This document shows positions 1-11,700 of a DNA stretch of 64,000 nt, one piece after another. The notes beneath the pieces were generated by a model. The model made no database searches. It worked only from the letters and a program-made list of their open reading frames with translations, and was not told where the DNA came from. This stretch comes from Voacanga thouarsii (lineage: Eukaryota; Streptophyta; Magnoliopsida; Gentianales; Apocynaceae): positions 434,001-498,000 of the forward strand of contig JANUWF010003367.1 in the NCBI GenBank assembly GCA_026120185.1, read 5' to 3'. Each line of letters begins with the position of its first letter. Positions within the stretch are counted from its first letter, which is position 1. A program made the translations under genes and the position numbers.

Positions 1-1798
1 CATATACACAAATTCGAGATATGTCGATTCATCCATTAATTTTCACACATGACTAGTAAGTTAAGTTTGAAGTTTAAGTAATGAAAACACATTTGTAATT
101 TAGTAAAATTTTGAGTTCCAACAGCGTGATCATCCTTCTTCAACTTTAAACTCAAAACTTAATCCTAATTAAAACTTAACAGAAATTATATAAATTAAAT
201 TAAGAATATCTGTGTGAAAAAGAAAAAAGGAACTTCCACTAGTTGGGTTATTCCCATAGCCATCAAATGTTAGAATGAAGGTGATGTGAAATAATTGTAG
301 CATGATGATAGTATGGCAAATATAGGGAGGATCGACAAAGCACGGCCCCTCTCAATAATGGCACACTCTAATCTTCTAGACCAAGGGGTTGAAGAAGGTT
401 AGGGGGATGTAGATGTAATGTAAAATTACAAATTGGATGGTGATAATTTGGGTTGTAAACAGGTTGGATCGGGTCCGAATTAGTAATATATCGATCTGAA
501 TTTAATTCAAATATTTCTTAGGTATAATATAAAAAGATCTATATTTGAATATATCGTAAAAATATAAAATAATATAATATATATTTTATGTAATAATATA
601 TAATATAATATTTAAATTAATCGAATAAACTTGTACGAGTATTATAATTTTATATTCAAATATAATATATAAATTAAACGAATAAATAAGTTCATATCAC
701 ATTGAATAATAAAATAATTATACCATATTCCATATAAACATATTTTGACTCAGAGTCCGAATATCGCAACTATTGACAGACCCAGTGGTAGACATGTCAG
801 ATGCATTCAATTATTATCAAATATAGTGTGGGGAAGGCATCTGAAATCTCAATTATTTGGGGGACCAAAGATGTAAATTAGTGGGGACCCAATTATAATT
901 ACTACTACTATAGTTGCCAGTTCAACCGGTATTCTAGAGTCATTACATGTCACAATAATAATAATAATAATAATAATAATTATTATTATTATTATTATTA
1001 ATAATATTATTATTATTATTATGAGCAAACTGCCTTACTAAACCGAGCCGCTTTGCCATTTCTTCCCCAACCCGACATCCATTTGCAAAGATCATTAAAG
1101 ATACGAAGAGACAGACAGAGATGTCTGTCACTGTGTGTTGTGTGTGAGAGAAAAAGGGGGGAAGGAGAGACATGGTGGAGGTGGACAATACATTTCTCTA
1201 TCAGGTATAGGGGAAGAGGGGGACCACCATGAGTGTACCCTATAAAGCCTCAAGATTGTGCAACCAATTTATGGTAATAATTCTTTGAATCAAGCATTTT
1301 TATACAAACAAAGCATAATATTTATTAATTTATAATTTTAAATTAATAATTAATAACAAGAATAGAATAAGATATTATATAAGATTTGAGAATAAATTAT
1401 ATGAAAAGATATATTATATAATAATATTATAATTTTTTAAAAAATTTTTGAGGACGAAACATAAAATTCAAATAGATTTTTATTTAAAATTTAATTTTTT
1501 AAAAAAAAATAAATTCACTATTTAAAAAAATTTTAGAAGGACAGATGGTAGAAACGCGATTATTAATTTTTCAACTTACCAAACTATCAAATCATAGTCT
1601 TCATGGGAATAGAGGTGAGCACCAAGCTGGTAATCTTGATCAACAAGACCATTAATTTTACATCATAAATCAATAATTATGACCTATTTATAGTAATAAT
1701 TCGTGAATTATAATACTTTTATTGTATTAACCAATCATGAATCAAATAACTAAACTACTAAGACGGCTAGTGTTTTAATTTGGTGCATTTATCTATGG
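1..1798. other. AT-rich intergenic DNA
   Basis: No convincing coding region is visible on either strand. The stretch is AT-rich with short GC-richer patches at about 300-420 and 1030-1260. The only long open frame runs through the AAT/ATT microsatellite and encodes Asn and Tyr homopolymers, which is an artefact. Confidence 0.6.
953..1021. repeat. AAT/ATT palindromic microsatellite
   Basis: A run of AAT triplets passes directly into ATT triplets, and a short AATAAT interruption is followed by more ATT. Because AAT and ATT are reverse complements, the tract can fold back on itself as a hairpin. Confidence 0.9.
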
Positions 1799-1800
1799 TA

Positions 1801-2077
1801 CTCATTCCGTCCCAAAATATAAGTCGTTTGACTTAATTTCACACATATTAAGATTTTTAAAATCAATGTGACTTTATGTTTTTTCTTCTTAAAACACCCA
1901 TATTTAAATGTCTTGGAAACAAGAGAAGAGAAGAGAGAAAATGGGAGGAAAAGAGAATAATAAATAAGGACAAAAATGTAAAAGCAGTTTCAAAACCTTT
2001 TTGAAAAGTCCCCAACGACTTATAATTTGGGACAACAAAAATAGTTTCAAGCGACTTATATTATGGGACGGAGGGAG
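1801..2077. mobile_element. Stowaway-type MITE, family A
   Basis: The element has terminal inverted repeats (CTCATTCCGTCCC at the left; GGGACGGAGGGAG at the right) and is flanked by TA on both sides. The repeats continue inward as AATATAAGTCG and CGACTTATATTAT. A TA duplication plus a CTCCCTCCGT-like end is the signature of Stowaway MITEs (Tc1/mariner superfamily). It is about 277 bp, non-coding and fairly intact. The family letters A-G are my own labels for this window. Confidence 0.9.
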
Positions 2078-2614
2078 TATAACTTATTGACTATCCAAGT
2101 TGGTAGATATGGTTGCTGGTGTAAATTTAATTGCATTGACATAATTTAAATGTAATGGTAAATTAAGTACTTGTGTAAATAGTTATTTAAATGTCAAACA
2201 CCACTTTAATTTAAAATGTAATTATGTGTTTTTTTATTATAATAATGAGTGTAGGTTAATTCATATATTTGAACACTTATATCGACCGATTAAACACTAA
2301 AATATTAATAATATTTTTTTAAAAAAATAAATTATATAAATAGACTCTTCTAAACTAAATAATATAAGTTAAAAAATAAATATTAATAATATTTAAAAAA
2401 TTATAAAAAAATAAACATATTTTTCATACTTCTTGATTTATATTTTGATATGATATCGATAAAATAATATAATATAGAGCCTCTTATTAATACCTAATGG
2501 TATCAGTATTAACTAACCTTAACTAAAATCAAAATTTATTAAAAATTTTATCAGTCTCATAATTAATTAATTTTATCATCCAACTGATCTGATCACGTTT
2601 AAGCAATATAGGTA

Positions 2615-2910
2615 CTCCATCCGTTTCAAAATATTTGTTCATAAAACCTTTTGCACACATATTAAGGGTGATGAAAATAATATAATAATTTAGATAAAGT
2701 TCATTTTTTACCCATATTAAAAATATAATAGTTATCGGTTGGTAAAAATTCTCAAGAAGCAAGAAGAAAGAAGAATTTTGAAAAATTATGCGGTTGATTT
2801 AGAATAAATGAAAATGAAATAGAAAAAAATTAATCATTAATTCTAAAAATATGTACATGAATAAATATTTTAAAATAAAATAAAAAAATCTTATTTTGAA
2901 ATAGAGGGAG
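2615..2910. mobile_element. Stowaway-like MITE, family B (uninterrupted copy)
   Basis: The left end is CTCCATCCGTTTCAAAATA and the right end is TTTTGAAATAGAGGGAG, each next to TA. It is about 296 bp and non-coding. This copy is uninterrupted and serves as the reference for the two family B copies at 5945 and 31882, which carry other MITEs in their middle. Confidence 0.88.
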
Positions 2911-3970
2911 TACTTAGTATCTATGCGGGCATTCGAATTCTTGATATGTAATAGTTGCTCTATCCAGTTTTCTCTTACCGTTGGGTAAGGAGGGAGAAAA
3001 GTGTAGAAATAATCATGTAAATTTTTGAAAAGTATGAATTATTTTTAAAAGTCATAGTCATATAAATTCAAATTTAATTTTATTTAAGATGAGATTTGAA
3101 TCTTTCGTTTTGATATCTAAAAATCGTCAAATTTATATTTTGTGAAAATATTCTTTATTTATTTTGCCAGTTATAGTATGTCGTGGAGTGGAGGCTTTGA
3201 TGGGTCATTATGGTTAACCGTTGGATAAAGAGAGAGAATGGAGCGGGCAAATATGGAGAAGCTTAAGCTATAGTACAGTTTGGTCCCCCTCAAAGGTGTT
3301 GTCCTTCTCCGAGTCCCCACCACATCAATTCTACCATATCATCATATTCATATAGGCAGAGGCAGAGATACCCTTTTATGCATGGGGAGTTGAGTTGGCT
3401 CTCCCTGCCGCTGCACTTCTAATCATCTATCCGTTTGAGATTGGTTCTGTACCTCCTCAGGACTCTCTGTGGCGTTTGGACGCTGCCTCGACTGGCTTTC
3501 CGGACAGGACAAAATAATATTTTATTTTATTTTACAATATTTTGCTTCTTCATCTTTAGAAAATTTTTTAAATCATTTTGTGAAAGTAGCTGAGAACAGG
3601 CTCACCTAATATTAGAAAATTTCTAAAATTATTTAATTTTTAAATTTCAAAATAACATTAAGAGCTATTCAAACTTTTCCGCTAAAGAATCTATAAATGT
3701 TAAAGTTTTTGTAATTTGTATAATATTGATAATTTTAAAACAAAATAAGTACTATAATATTTAATCTCTTTCATAAATTATAAGTAAAAAAAATCAATTA
3801 TAAAACTCTTAAAACCTCACTTGCTAAACTATTGCTTTAATTAACAGCTCATTTACAATATTATTTGCATACTTTCATAGTTTGATCCATTATTTCCTGA
3901 ATTAAAAAAAAAAGTCACTTGATTTCTAAATTATTACCCAAACTAAAATCTTTATTGTAAGTTATACACT

Positions 3971-4066
3971 AAGGACATATTTGAATCGACTTCAATCAAT
4001 ATTGTAATGAGAATAAATAAGGACATATTTGAATCGACTTCAATCAATATTGTAATGAGAATAAAT
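3971..4066. repeat. Perfect 48-bp tandem duplication
   Basis: Two head-to-tail copies, each beginning AAGGACATATTTGAATCG. By eye they are identical over the 48-bp unit, so the duplication looks recent. Confidence 0.9.
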
Positions 4067-4306
4067 AATAAAATTATCAATAATTTATAAATAAATTTAT
4101 TTACATTATGTATATATATATGTTATTTATTTATTTATCAAAACAAGACTAATACCATAGTTTTCACAAAAGAGTTCTAATCGAATTAGACCCTTAATAT
4201 AGTTTTATTTTATTGTCTCAAATACTTCTCCCTTATTTTATTTTATTCACTCACACTATTATCAAAGCTGTTTACCCCAAAACCAAATTATATTCAAGTC
4301 CTCCCA

Positions 4307-4330
4307 ATATATATATATATATATATATAT
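4307..4330. repeat. AT dinucleotide microsatellite
   Basis: A run of AT repeats about 340 bp beyond the stop codon of the acidic-protein gene, on its 3' side. Confidence 0.9.
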
Positions 4331-4664
4331 GGTTTTGATTTGCTCTCTCTTGTTATTGTAGTAGTAACAATTTTTTCCATATAAATAAAAAACCTAATAT
4401 TTTCCAGCGGGTTTGGTAGAGAAATTGATATCAAAATAATTAATCAATATGTTCAATATCACCTTGTTTTTTCCTTGACACATCTTCCTACCGATAATAT
4501 TTCTAACTTGAACTGGAGTCACTTTCATATTATACAAAATAGCAAGGGTTAAAATGCAAACCCCACAAAAAGAGTCCTTTTGTTGCTTTTTCATCCCTCT
4601 GATTTTCTGCTTCTATTCGAACCCCTCCCCTAAAGCTTTCCTAATTTGCGTTCTAACCCAAAAC

Positions 4665-5165
4665 CTACATGAAAAGTTCAGACTGCATCAGGGTATAGTA
4701 ATAGTTAGCGGCATCATCTTCAAACTCCCACATCCCATCACCCAAAGAGAAAAGCTGTTCTCCACTGTTGGTCTCCTCATCACCACTCTCCACTCTGTTG
4801 GGAATCCCAAGCTCATCATCAGAAGCTTCAAGAAGATGTCTCATCACTCTCACTCTTTCATCTTCTTCATCTTCATTAGAGCTGGGGCTGCACTCAAAGA
4901 CGCCGGAACCACCAACTTGGTGGGCTGATTCAACCTCAGAACCACCACCCGGTAAAGGGTCCACGGCGGTACACTCAGACGAGAGCTCCTGTTGAAGACT
5001 AGTGAAGATGTCTGACAAGTCTTGGTTAGGCTCGTCTTCCTCGTCTTCAAGAATGGAGAGTATGTCGTTGTAGGACTTATGCCGCTTTGAGTCCTCCTCA
5101 CGACATTCGTAGTCTCGTACATCGTGTGGCTCTTCTCTCTGGCGTTTAAGTTGTGGTTCCGCCAT
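4665..5165 (-). CDS. Small acidic, probably nuclear plant protein of unknown function
   Basis: An intronless reading frame of 166 residues. I start it at the ATG at 5165-5163 (context ACAATGG) rather than at the TTG further upstream in frame. The N-terminus has two basic clusters (KRQR near residue 7, KRHK near residue 28), resembling a bipartite nuclear signal. Next come a conserved-looking block (SYNDILSILEDEEDE), a leucine-containing stretch (LSDIFTSLQQELSS), a Ser/Gly-rich linker, an acidic run and a C-terminal block with DELGIPN and WEFEDDAANYYYTLMQSELF. No catalytic domain is seen. The gene has its own TATA box. By position and general character it may correspond to the Arabidopsis unknown gene At1g26920 (recalled from memory, not searched), which sits beside the F-box/kelch and CYP23 genes. 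The function is unknown to me; low-complexity acidic proteins of this type are often nuclear. Confidence 0.75.
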   Translation of the reverse strand: MAEPQLKRQREEPHDVRDYECREEDSKRHKSYNDILSILEDEEDEPNQDLSDIFTSLQQELSSECTAVDPLPGGGSEVESAHQVGGSGVFECSPSSNEDEEDERVRVMRHLLEASDDELGIPNRVESGDEETNSGEQLFSLGDGMWEFEDDAANYYYTLMQSELFM

Positions 5166-5256
5166 TGTAGAGAAAGAAGAAGAGAAGCAGTTCAAGAAAT
5201 AGAGAGAGAAAATGAATCGAGAATGGGATGAGGAGAGAGAAGGGGTGGGGAGAGGG

Positions 5257-5264
5257 TTATATAG
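5257..5264 (-). promoter_or_regulatory. TATA box of the acidic-protein gene
   Basis: CTATATAA on the minus strand, about 92 bp upstream of the ATG. A start site about 30 bp downstream would give a leader of roughly 60-65 nt, rich in GA/CT. The motif, strand and distance all fit, but no start site was measured. Confidence 0.65.
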
Positions 5265-5681
5265 AGGGAGAGAACAGAGCAGTTCCGGTCAAAATGAGTG
5301 ATATAGGGAAAGTGAGAATATTTAATGCAATTTTTTTGAATGACAGAGGAACCAGTGCGCTAGGGTAGGCTGGGGTGCCGTGGCCCATGGCGTGGGCACA
5401 GGGGACATGGGCAAAATTAAAAAGACTTGGGGGATTTGATAGCTTTGGATTCACGAGTTGGGGTTGAGTTGATGAGTTTTTTTTTTTTTTTTTTAATGAA
5501 TAAAATATTTGGAGTCTTTTGAGGAATATCAACCTTTGATTTTAATAAAGATGAGATGTTCATCGTAGTGTGAACATTATCATGCTTTCCAATCACCATG
5601 CTTTGAGAGAGAGAGAGAGGGGGAGGCCAGGGGGAGCTGAGAGGAGCGAGATTAAAGTTTGAGCTTGAGCACAAAATAATA

Positions 5682-5942
5682 TTTTTTTTATCTCTTAATA
5701 TAAGTTATTAGATTTAATTTTATATATATTAAAATTTTTTAAAATAAAATAATTATATATTTTTTTTAAAAAAATATTTTTATTTAAATATTTTGAAAAT
5801 AAAAAAATGAGAGAGAAAGAGAATAATAAATAAAGAAAAAAATATAAAAATAACTTCAAACTTTCTTAAAAAGTTTTCAACGATTTATAATTTGAGATAG
5901 TAAAAGTAATTTCTAACGACTTATATTATAGGACGAAGATAG
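5682..5942. mobile_element. Degraded Stowaway MITE, family A
   Basis: This aligns by eye with the intact copy at 1801-2077: ATATAAG near the left end, CGACTTATATTATAGGACGAAG at the right, with TA on each side. The left terminal repeat is heavily mutated into a T-run. Its right-hand TA is shared with the next element, a family B composite, so the two MITEs abut. Confidence 0.7.
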
Positions 5943-6012
5943 TACATTCATTTCAAAATATTTATTTACAAAACTTATTACATATATATTAAGAGTATTA
6001 AAAATAATATTA

Positions 6013-6290
6013 TTTTTATTTCATAATATAAGTTGTTTTGAACTTAAATTTTTTTTTTCACAATATAAGTCGTTTTACAAAGTTCTATAAATATTTATTA
6101 TTTTTTACAACTATACCCCTCCCTACATTTTTTTTTTTACTAATTATGACCTAACTCTCTTCAATTATCAAAGTAGATAAATATTTAATTGAAAATATTT
6201 TTTGAAGTTTAGTTTTAAATTGTGTGAAATTTAGGACTATTAATTCTTATGCATAAGTTTAAAACAATTTCTATTATGAAACAGATATAG
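6013..6290. mobile_element. MITE family C, nested in family B
   Basis: The left end is TTTTTATTTCATAATATAAG and the right end is TTCTATTATGAAACAGATATAG, with TA on each side. It aligns by eye with the copy at 32103-32385 and, in reverse, with 28506-28760. Confidence 0.82.
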
Positions 6291-6297
6291 TATTATA

Positions 6298-6624
6298 CTC
6301 CATTCATCCCCTTTTATCTATCTATTTTAATCAATTCACAAATTTTAAGAAAAATAATATTTTTCGATTAATTAATTAACATTTTCTATTTTACCGTTAA
6401 AGAATTTCTCTCTTCATTAATAATTAATCAAAATTTAAAGTTTTATGTGTGATAAGCAAATTTAATTTACTTCCATTTCTCACTACAAATGTAAAATACT
6501 TATTGTATTAAGAGGGATATTTGTGAAAAAATAATAATTAATATTGTCTTGATTTACTAATGGAACAGATAAATTGAGACAAAAATTTTAATTAAAATAG
6601 ACAGATAAAATGGAACGGATGAAG
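6298..6624. mobile_element. MITE family D, nested in family B
   Basis: The left end is CTCCATTCATCCCCTTTTAT and the right end is AAAATGGAACGGATGAAG, flanked by TA. It matches the family D copies at 7299, 31227 and 32581. It sits five bases after the family C copy, inside the same family B element. Confidence 0.85.
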
Positions 6625-7298
6625 TAATTTAGATAAAGTTTTTATTCTACCTATATTAAAAATACGATAGTTATTGATTAGTGAAAATTCTCAAAAAGTA
6701 AAAAGAAAAAAGAGTTTTTGAAAGTTGCATAATTAATTTAGAATAAATGAGAATAAAATAGGAAGAAACTAATAATTAATTCTAAAAATATGTACATGAA
6801 TATTTATTTTCAAATAAAATAATAAAAATTATAAATAAATATTTTGAAATGAAGAGAGTATTTTTACGAAAATAAATCATCTTTCTATTTGTATAATTTT
6901 CGGCATCTTATAATTTTACTTTTAAAAATATCGACACAAATAATCTTTAAAATTATTTTTAAATTAATAAAAGCGCGTGTGGATGAAAATCGAGGATGAA
7001 TTGAGATTTTCCGAGAGATAATGCAGAGGTCGTGTTATAAATTGAAAAATATGGAGACGAAAAGTTAAATTTTATAATTTTTTAAAATATGATTTTCTTT
7101 TTAGAAAAAGTTAAAGCTTTTAAAATTTTTGGGAACATTTAAAAAGTAAGATGATGTTCCATAGAAACATTGATGATAATAAATGGTAATTACTATCAAA
7201 CGGTTGATTTTATAATGTTACGAATTGAAATTTACTTACAACTCCGTGGACTTTAAGTTGGGTTGGATCAATCGCAAAAGCTAACCTCTTTAATAATA

Positions 7299-7623
7299 CT
7301 CTATCTATCCCTCTTTATCTATTCATTTTAACCGATTCACAAGTTTTAAAAAAATAAAAAATTTTATTAATTAATTAATATTTTCTATTTTATCCTTAAA
7401 GCATATCTCTTTTATTAAAGAGTAATCAAATTTCAAAATTTTATGTGTTGTAAGCATATTTAATTTACTTCTATTTTTCACTATAAGTGCACAATACTCA
7501 TTGTATTAAAGAAAGATATTTGTGAAAAAATAACAATTAATACAGTATTAAATTACTAATAGAACAGATAAATTGAGATAAAAAGTTTAGTTAAAATAGA
7601 CAGATAAAAGAAAACAGATGAAG
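7299..7623. mobile_element. MITE family D, stand-alone copy
   Basis: The left end is CTCTATCTATCCCTCTTTAT and the right end is CAGATAAAAGAAAACAGATG followed by AAG, flanked by TA. It is about 325 bp and non-coding. Unlike the other three family D copies, it is not inside another recognised MITE. Confidence 0.82.
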
Positions 7624-7652
7624 TATTTACTTTCCTTGTCTCATACTATATA

Positions 7653-7955
7653 CTCCCTCCATCCCTATTTATTTGTCATAACTAAAAAGTTTGGTATCCC
7701 TCTTTATCTATCATATTAAAAAAATTTAAACGTCATTAATGTTAATTTTACTATTATACCCTTATATTAAATAACTTTGAAAAATAAAAGTGTAATAACT
7801 TTAGAGAGAGTTGAGTAAATAAAGTAAGAAAACAGTTGTGAAAAATATTAAATTCGATGGTACTTTTGGAATGGATAAATAAAATTGTACGAATTTAAGA
7901 GACTAGCTAATTTTCTTAAATTATGTAAAATAATTATAAATAAGGACAGAAGGAG
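7653..7955. mobile_element. Stowaway MITE, family F
   Basis: The left end is CTCCCTCCATCCCTATTTAT and the right end is AATAAGGACAGAAGGAG, with TA on both sides. It is non-coding, about 303 bp. A second copy lies in the opposite orientation at 9880-10159. Confidence 0.87.
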
Positions 7956-8413
7956 TATCTCTTTATAGTTAACTTATTTTCTCAAAATATAACTTTCTAT
8001 TGTAGATTTCATATTTCATATTTTTAATCTAAATATTATACTTTTCAATTTTTTTTTACGTAAGTTGACTAAGGTATTTTAGATATATAATATCTTTTTT
8101 CTTGGCAAAAAACAAAATGTGGGCGAGAAAGTAAACTTTTTTTTTATTTTATTTAAAGACGGGAGATAGAGACGGAGATAAGGGAAAAGATGAGATATAA
8201 TTTGATATCAAATTCGAAAATTATATTTCGAATAATAACCTTTTACCATTAGAATAAGGTATTACTGATACAAGAAAATATAACTTAAACTAAATAATAT
8301 ATAACTAAAAAAAAGTTATATTTAAATGTCATGTGTGTTGCTCAATTACTGATAATTCTCAAATTCAATATTCACTTACCTCAATGATGGTAGGGGATAT
8401 GTCACCTCCAAAA

Positions 8414-8845
8414 ATTTATAAAAAATTACTTTTTTTTTGGTGAAAAACTAAAAACTTTTAAAATTTTTGTTTTAATATTACTTTTTTTTTTTAATAAAAT
8501 TTTTAAAATTATAATATTATTTTTTCATATAATTTATCTCTAATTATATTATATAGCCTATTCACTGTTATCTTGTAAATAGTGTAAAATTTTTCTTACA
8601 AAGTATCTCCAAGCATTATTTTTATAAAAATTTACTTTTTTTTTGGTGAAAAACTAAAAGCTTTTGAAGTTCTTGTTTTAATATTACTTTTTATCTTTTA
8701 TAAATTTTTTAAAATTATAATATTATTTTATAATATATTTTTTCTTATAATTTATCTCCACTTATATTATATAGCCTATTCACCATTATTTTGTAAACGG
8801 TGTAAAATTTTTCTTATAAAGTATCTCGAAACACTATTTTTTTTA
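8414..8845. repeat. Two-copy tandem repeat, period about 206 bp
   Basis: Two adjacent diverged copies share landmarks in order: GGTGAAAAACTAAAA at 8439 and 8645, then ATATTATATAGCCTATTCAC, then GTGTAAAATTTTTCTTA, then AAAGTATCTC. No coding potential is seen. Confidence 0.8.
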
Positions 8846-9879
8846 ATTAGACTGAACATATCGATCGAACTAGTCAGATTGTAAATTGATTTCCAACTTG
8901 TTCGACCATTCACTTTAAATTATTTTTTCAAAAATTATTTTATTTTGTTCAGACTGTTTAAATCGATCGGTCTAATCTAATCTATTCTAAATATCGATGA
9001 AATATTTTTGTCAAGTGACGAGTTACAGACTAGCAGTATCTACGAGTCTCCAATGCCAAGCATTGCCATCTGTTCCCAACATATTTCCTCCTAAATCGTT
9101 TGTTCCAAGGCTTTTAGGACATGAGATATTTTACAGGTAGGTAGAGTTATATAGTTGACTTTATTTTTTACCCGTATTTGTGATTGATTAGAAGAACCTA
9201 GTTATCTAGTAATCATGAAGATATGATCAATAAAGATCCCGATATAAAATCTATTACATATAACATTATTCTTTTTATGTTACTTTTACCTGGAAAGCCT
9301 ATCCTAATAGCATAACTAATATGGGTGCTAGCAATCATGGGTCAAACTTAGAGAGATTTTTTTTAATATAAAGATCTTATTAAAACTCCTTCCGTCGAAT
9401 AAAAAAGAATTAATATTTTTTAAAAAAATTTTAATATATTATATATTATAAATAATCAATATATTTCTTATATATTATTTTTATATATTTAAATTTAATA
9501 TAAAATATTATAAGATTCATATCTTTTCTACTTTACTTATATTATATTATTATTTCTTACGTCTTAATTAAATTGATCTACTTATTATTTTAAAATATTA
9601 TTAAAAAATTAGCACTTTTCTTACAGAGGACATTTTTAATATATTATATATAATAAAATAATTAATATATTTTTTATATATTTAAATTTGATATAAAATT
9701 TTATACAACTCATATATTTTTTATTTTATTATATAAGTATTATATTAATAATATTTACTAGTAACTTTTACTTTTGTTTAAAATTTCATATCAAATCAAA
9801 CTCTATTAATTTTTTTATTTTTTAAAAAAAATTATATTAAGTCAAATATTATCAATTTATTGTGACAAAAAAAAATATA

Positions 9880-10159
9880 CTCATTCGTCTCTATTTATCT
9901 GTCACGGTTAATTACTTCATACAATTAAAAAAAATTAGTTAGTTTCTTAAATTTATACAACTTTATTTATATATTTCAAAAATATCATTGAATTTAATAT
10001 TTTCCATGATTATTTTTTTACTTTTTTTGCTTAACTCTCTCTAAAGTTATTACACTTTTATTTTTCAAAACTATTTAATACAAGTGTATAATAATAAAAT
10101 TAATATTAATAGTATTTAAATTTTTTTAAATTGGGACAAATAAATAGAGACGGATAGAG
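9880..10159. mobile_element. Stowaway MITE, family F, reverse copy
   Basis: The left end is CTCATTCGTCTCTATTTATC and the right end is AATAGAGACGGATAGAG, flanked by TA. The interior (ACTCTCTCTAAAGTTATTAC) is the reverse complement of the 7653 copy. Confidence 0.85.
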
Positions 10160-10919
10160 TATTTTATTATGTATAAAAGACGAGTAATGTGATTCCAAAT
10201 CCTTATACATGGGTAGATAAGAAAACCAAATTAAGTCCTCCAAACGAAGTAGAATGGATGATTTAGCCACAGAGAGAAAAAAACACAAAGGTAGATTGGA
10301 CGGACGGTTGTGATGGCTCGATGTAAAGAATACATGTTTGTTGTCCGGTGAGAGGTCAGTGATCTAGAATCCAACGAGATTTGATATAAGGAAGTGAGCA
10401 GTTACGGTATTAAATAGGAAAATCTGTAATTAGTGGGAAATGACATAGAAAGTTGACAGGCGGCTAACGGTGGACCAGTCACCAGTCTGTCAGCCGTACG
10501 GGTTTTGTGCCAAAACCTTCGGTTGGTCTCTGGCGCCTGCCGTTTCTTCCTTATCTGACTGTCCGCTTCTTTACAGTTCTTCGTTTGCCCTACCTAACGC
10601 TTATTAAAAGCGTGCTCCTAATGCGTTTATGATTCTAGGATCCCTCACTTGACACATTATTCCAAACTTGGATGGTATATTTAATCACTAAATTATTAGT
10701 TTAATAATATCATTCTTTTAATTTAGTATTTTTGTCTTTTTTTTATCTAAATTAACAATATTTAACTTGATATGATATTTTATATAAAAATAAATATTGT
10801 AATATAAGAATAATATAGTATAATAAAAATGAAAAATATATAAATTTTATAATTTTTTTTATCAAATTTAAATATATAAAATTAATATATATGAGGTATA
10901 TAAATTATTTTATAATATA

Positions 10920-11700
10920 TATTATTTTTGATTCATAATAAGTATCGTTTTAACTGAATAATTTTATTATATAATAAGTGACTACAAAAAGTTGATATTA
11001 TTTTCCTTATTTATCCTCTAATACAATTACTCAATATAATAAATTTTATAATTTTTTATACCTTTTGCTATTACTTACAAAAAATGAGTCAAACCCTTGG
11101 ATAAGTACTACTCATTCCATTCCAAATTATTAGTTTACTTTCTAACTTAATCTTTGTCCCAAATTATCCGTCCATTTAGGAAATAAAGATTTAACATTCT
11201 AAATTTATCCCTATTTAATAATATTCTATTTTCTAAATATATTCAAATATAGTCAAAAACCTATTTTATGAGTTATGATATTCATGTTCATCTCGTTAAT
11301 TCTCAAGAAATATCAATAGCAATTTGAAGAGAGAATTAAATATTCATCAATATTTTGACCAATTTTCTAGCAAGAATTAAATATTTATAAGAGAGAAGTA
11401 ATTTGAAGTTATATAAAAGTTTTGAAATTTGTGCATTTCTTAATATAAAGAGAGATACTTATCATTGAATTTTAAGGGTAAAAATAGAAAAGAATGTTTA
11501 ATTAGCTAAAAAAAATTTATTAATCTCTATATAATTAGTTAAAGTAGACAGATAATTTAGAACGAAATGAGTAAGATATATAGAAATAAGTGACTTTATA
11601 CTCCAAATTAATAAATAAATGTATACTAGTCATTTCAATTAATTTCTTAATATATGTGAAATTTTTTAAGACGACGCTTATTGTGAATCGGAGATAATAG
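10920..11700. mobile_element. MITE family G interrupted by a family E MITE
   Basis: The left end includes GATTCATAATAAGTATCGTT and the right end AACGACGCTTATTGTGAATC-like sequence (GACGACGCTTATTGTGAATC), an inverted pair. A family E element (11111-11571) lies inside. The outer boundaries are within a few bases, because the left TA is ambiguous in TA-rich DNA. Confidence 0.72.
11111..11571. mobile_element. MITE family E, empty-site copy
   Basis: The left end is CTCATTCCATTCCAAATTAT and the right end is AATTTAGAACGAAATGAG, flanked by TA. It is about 461 bp and non-coding. At 11250-11251 it has an uninterrupted TA exactly where the two family E copies at 31086 and 32440 carry a family D element, so it preserves the pre-insertion state. 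Confidence 0.85.

Larger units (their letters stand above)
3000..4600. other. Intergenic region upstream of nothing recognised
   Basis: AT-rich sequence with one GC-richer patch at about 3230-3510. I looked there for a plant microRNA hairpin and recognised none. The stretch contains the 48-bp duplication and the AT microsatellite listed separately. No gene is visible. Confidence 0.5.
5945..6858. mobile_element. Family B MITE split by two nested MITEs
   Basis: The left third (5945-6010) matches the start of the reference copy at 2615. The remaining two thirds resume at about 6627 (AATTTAGATAAAG) and run to the end at 6858. The break coincides with the AATAATATAATAATTTAG point of the reference. 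Between the halves lie a family C element and a family D element, each bounded by TA. This is a three-element nest, and its order of insertion can be read (B first, then C and D). Confidence 0.85.

Noticed and set aside
943..1188. Minus-strand frame with runs of Asn and Tyr
   Set aside because: It is a translation of the AAT/ATT microsatellite, with no domain and no conserved sequence.
3230..3510. GC-richer patch considered as a microRNA precursor
   Set aside because: I recognised no known mature plant microRNA and could not pair a convincing hairpin by eye.
4768..5122. Overlapping frames on both strands within the acidic-protein gene
   Set aside because: They are Ser-rich or basic shadow frames of the real gene. 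The chosen frame has the ATG in good context, a matching TATA box and plausible motifs.
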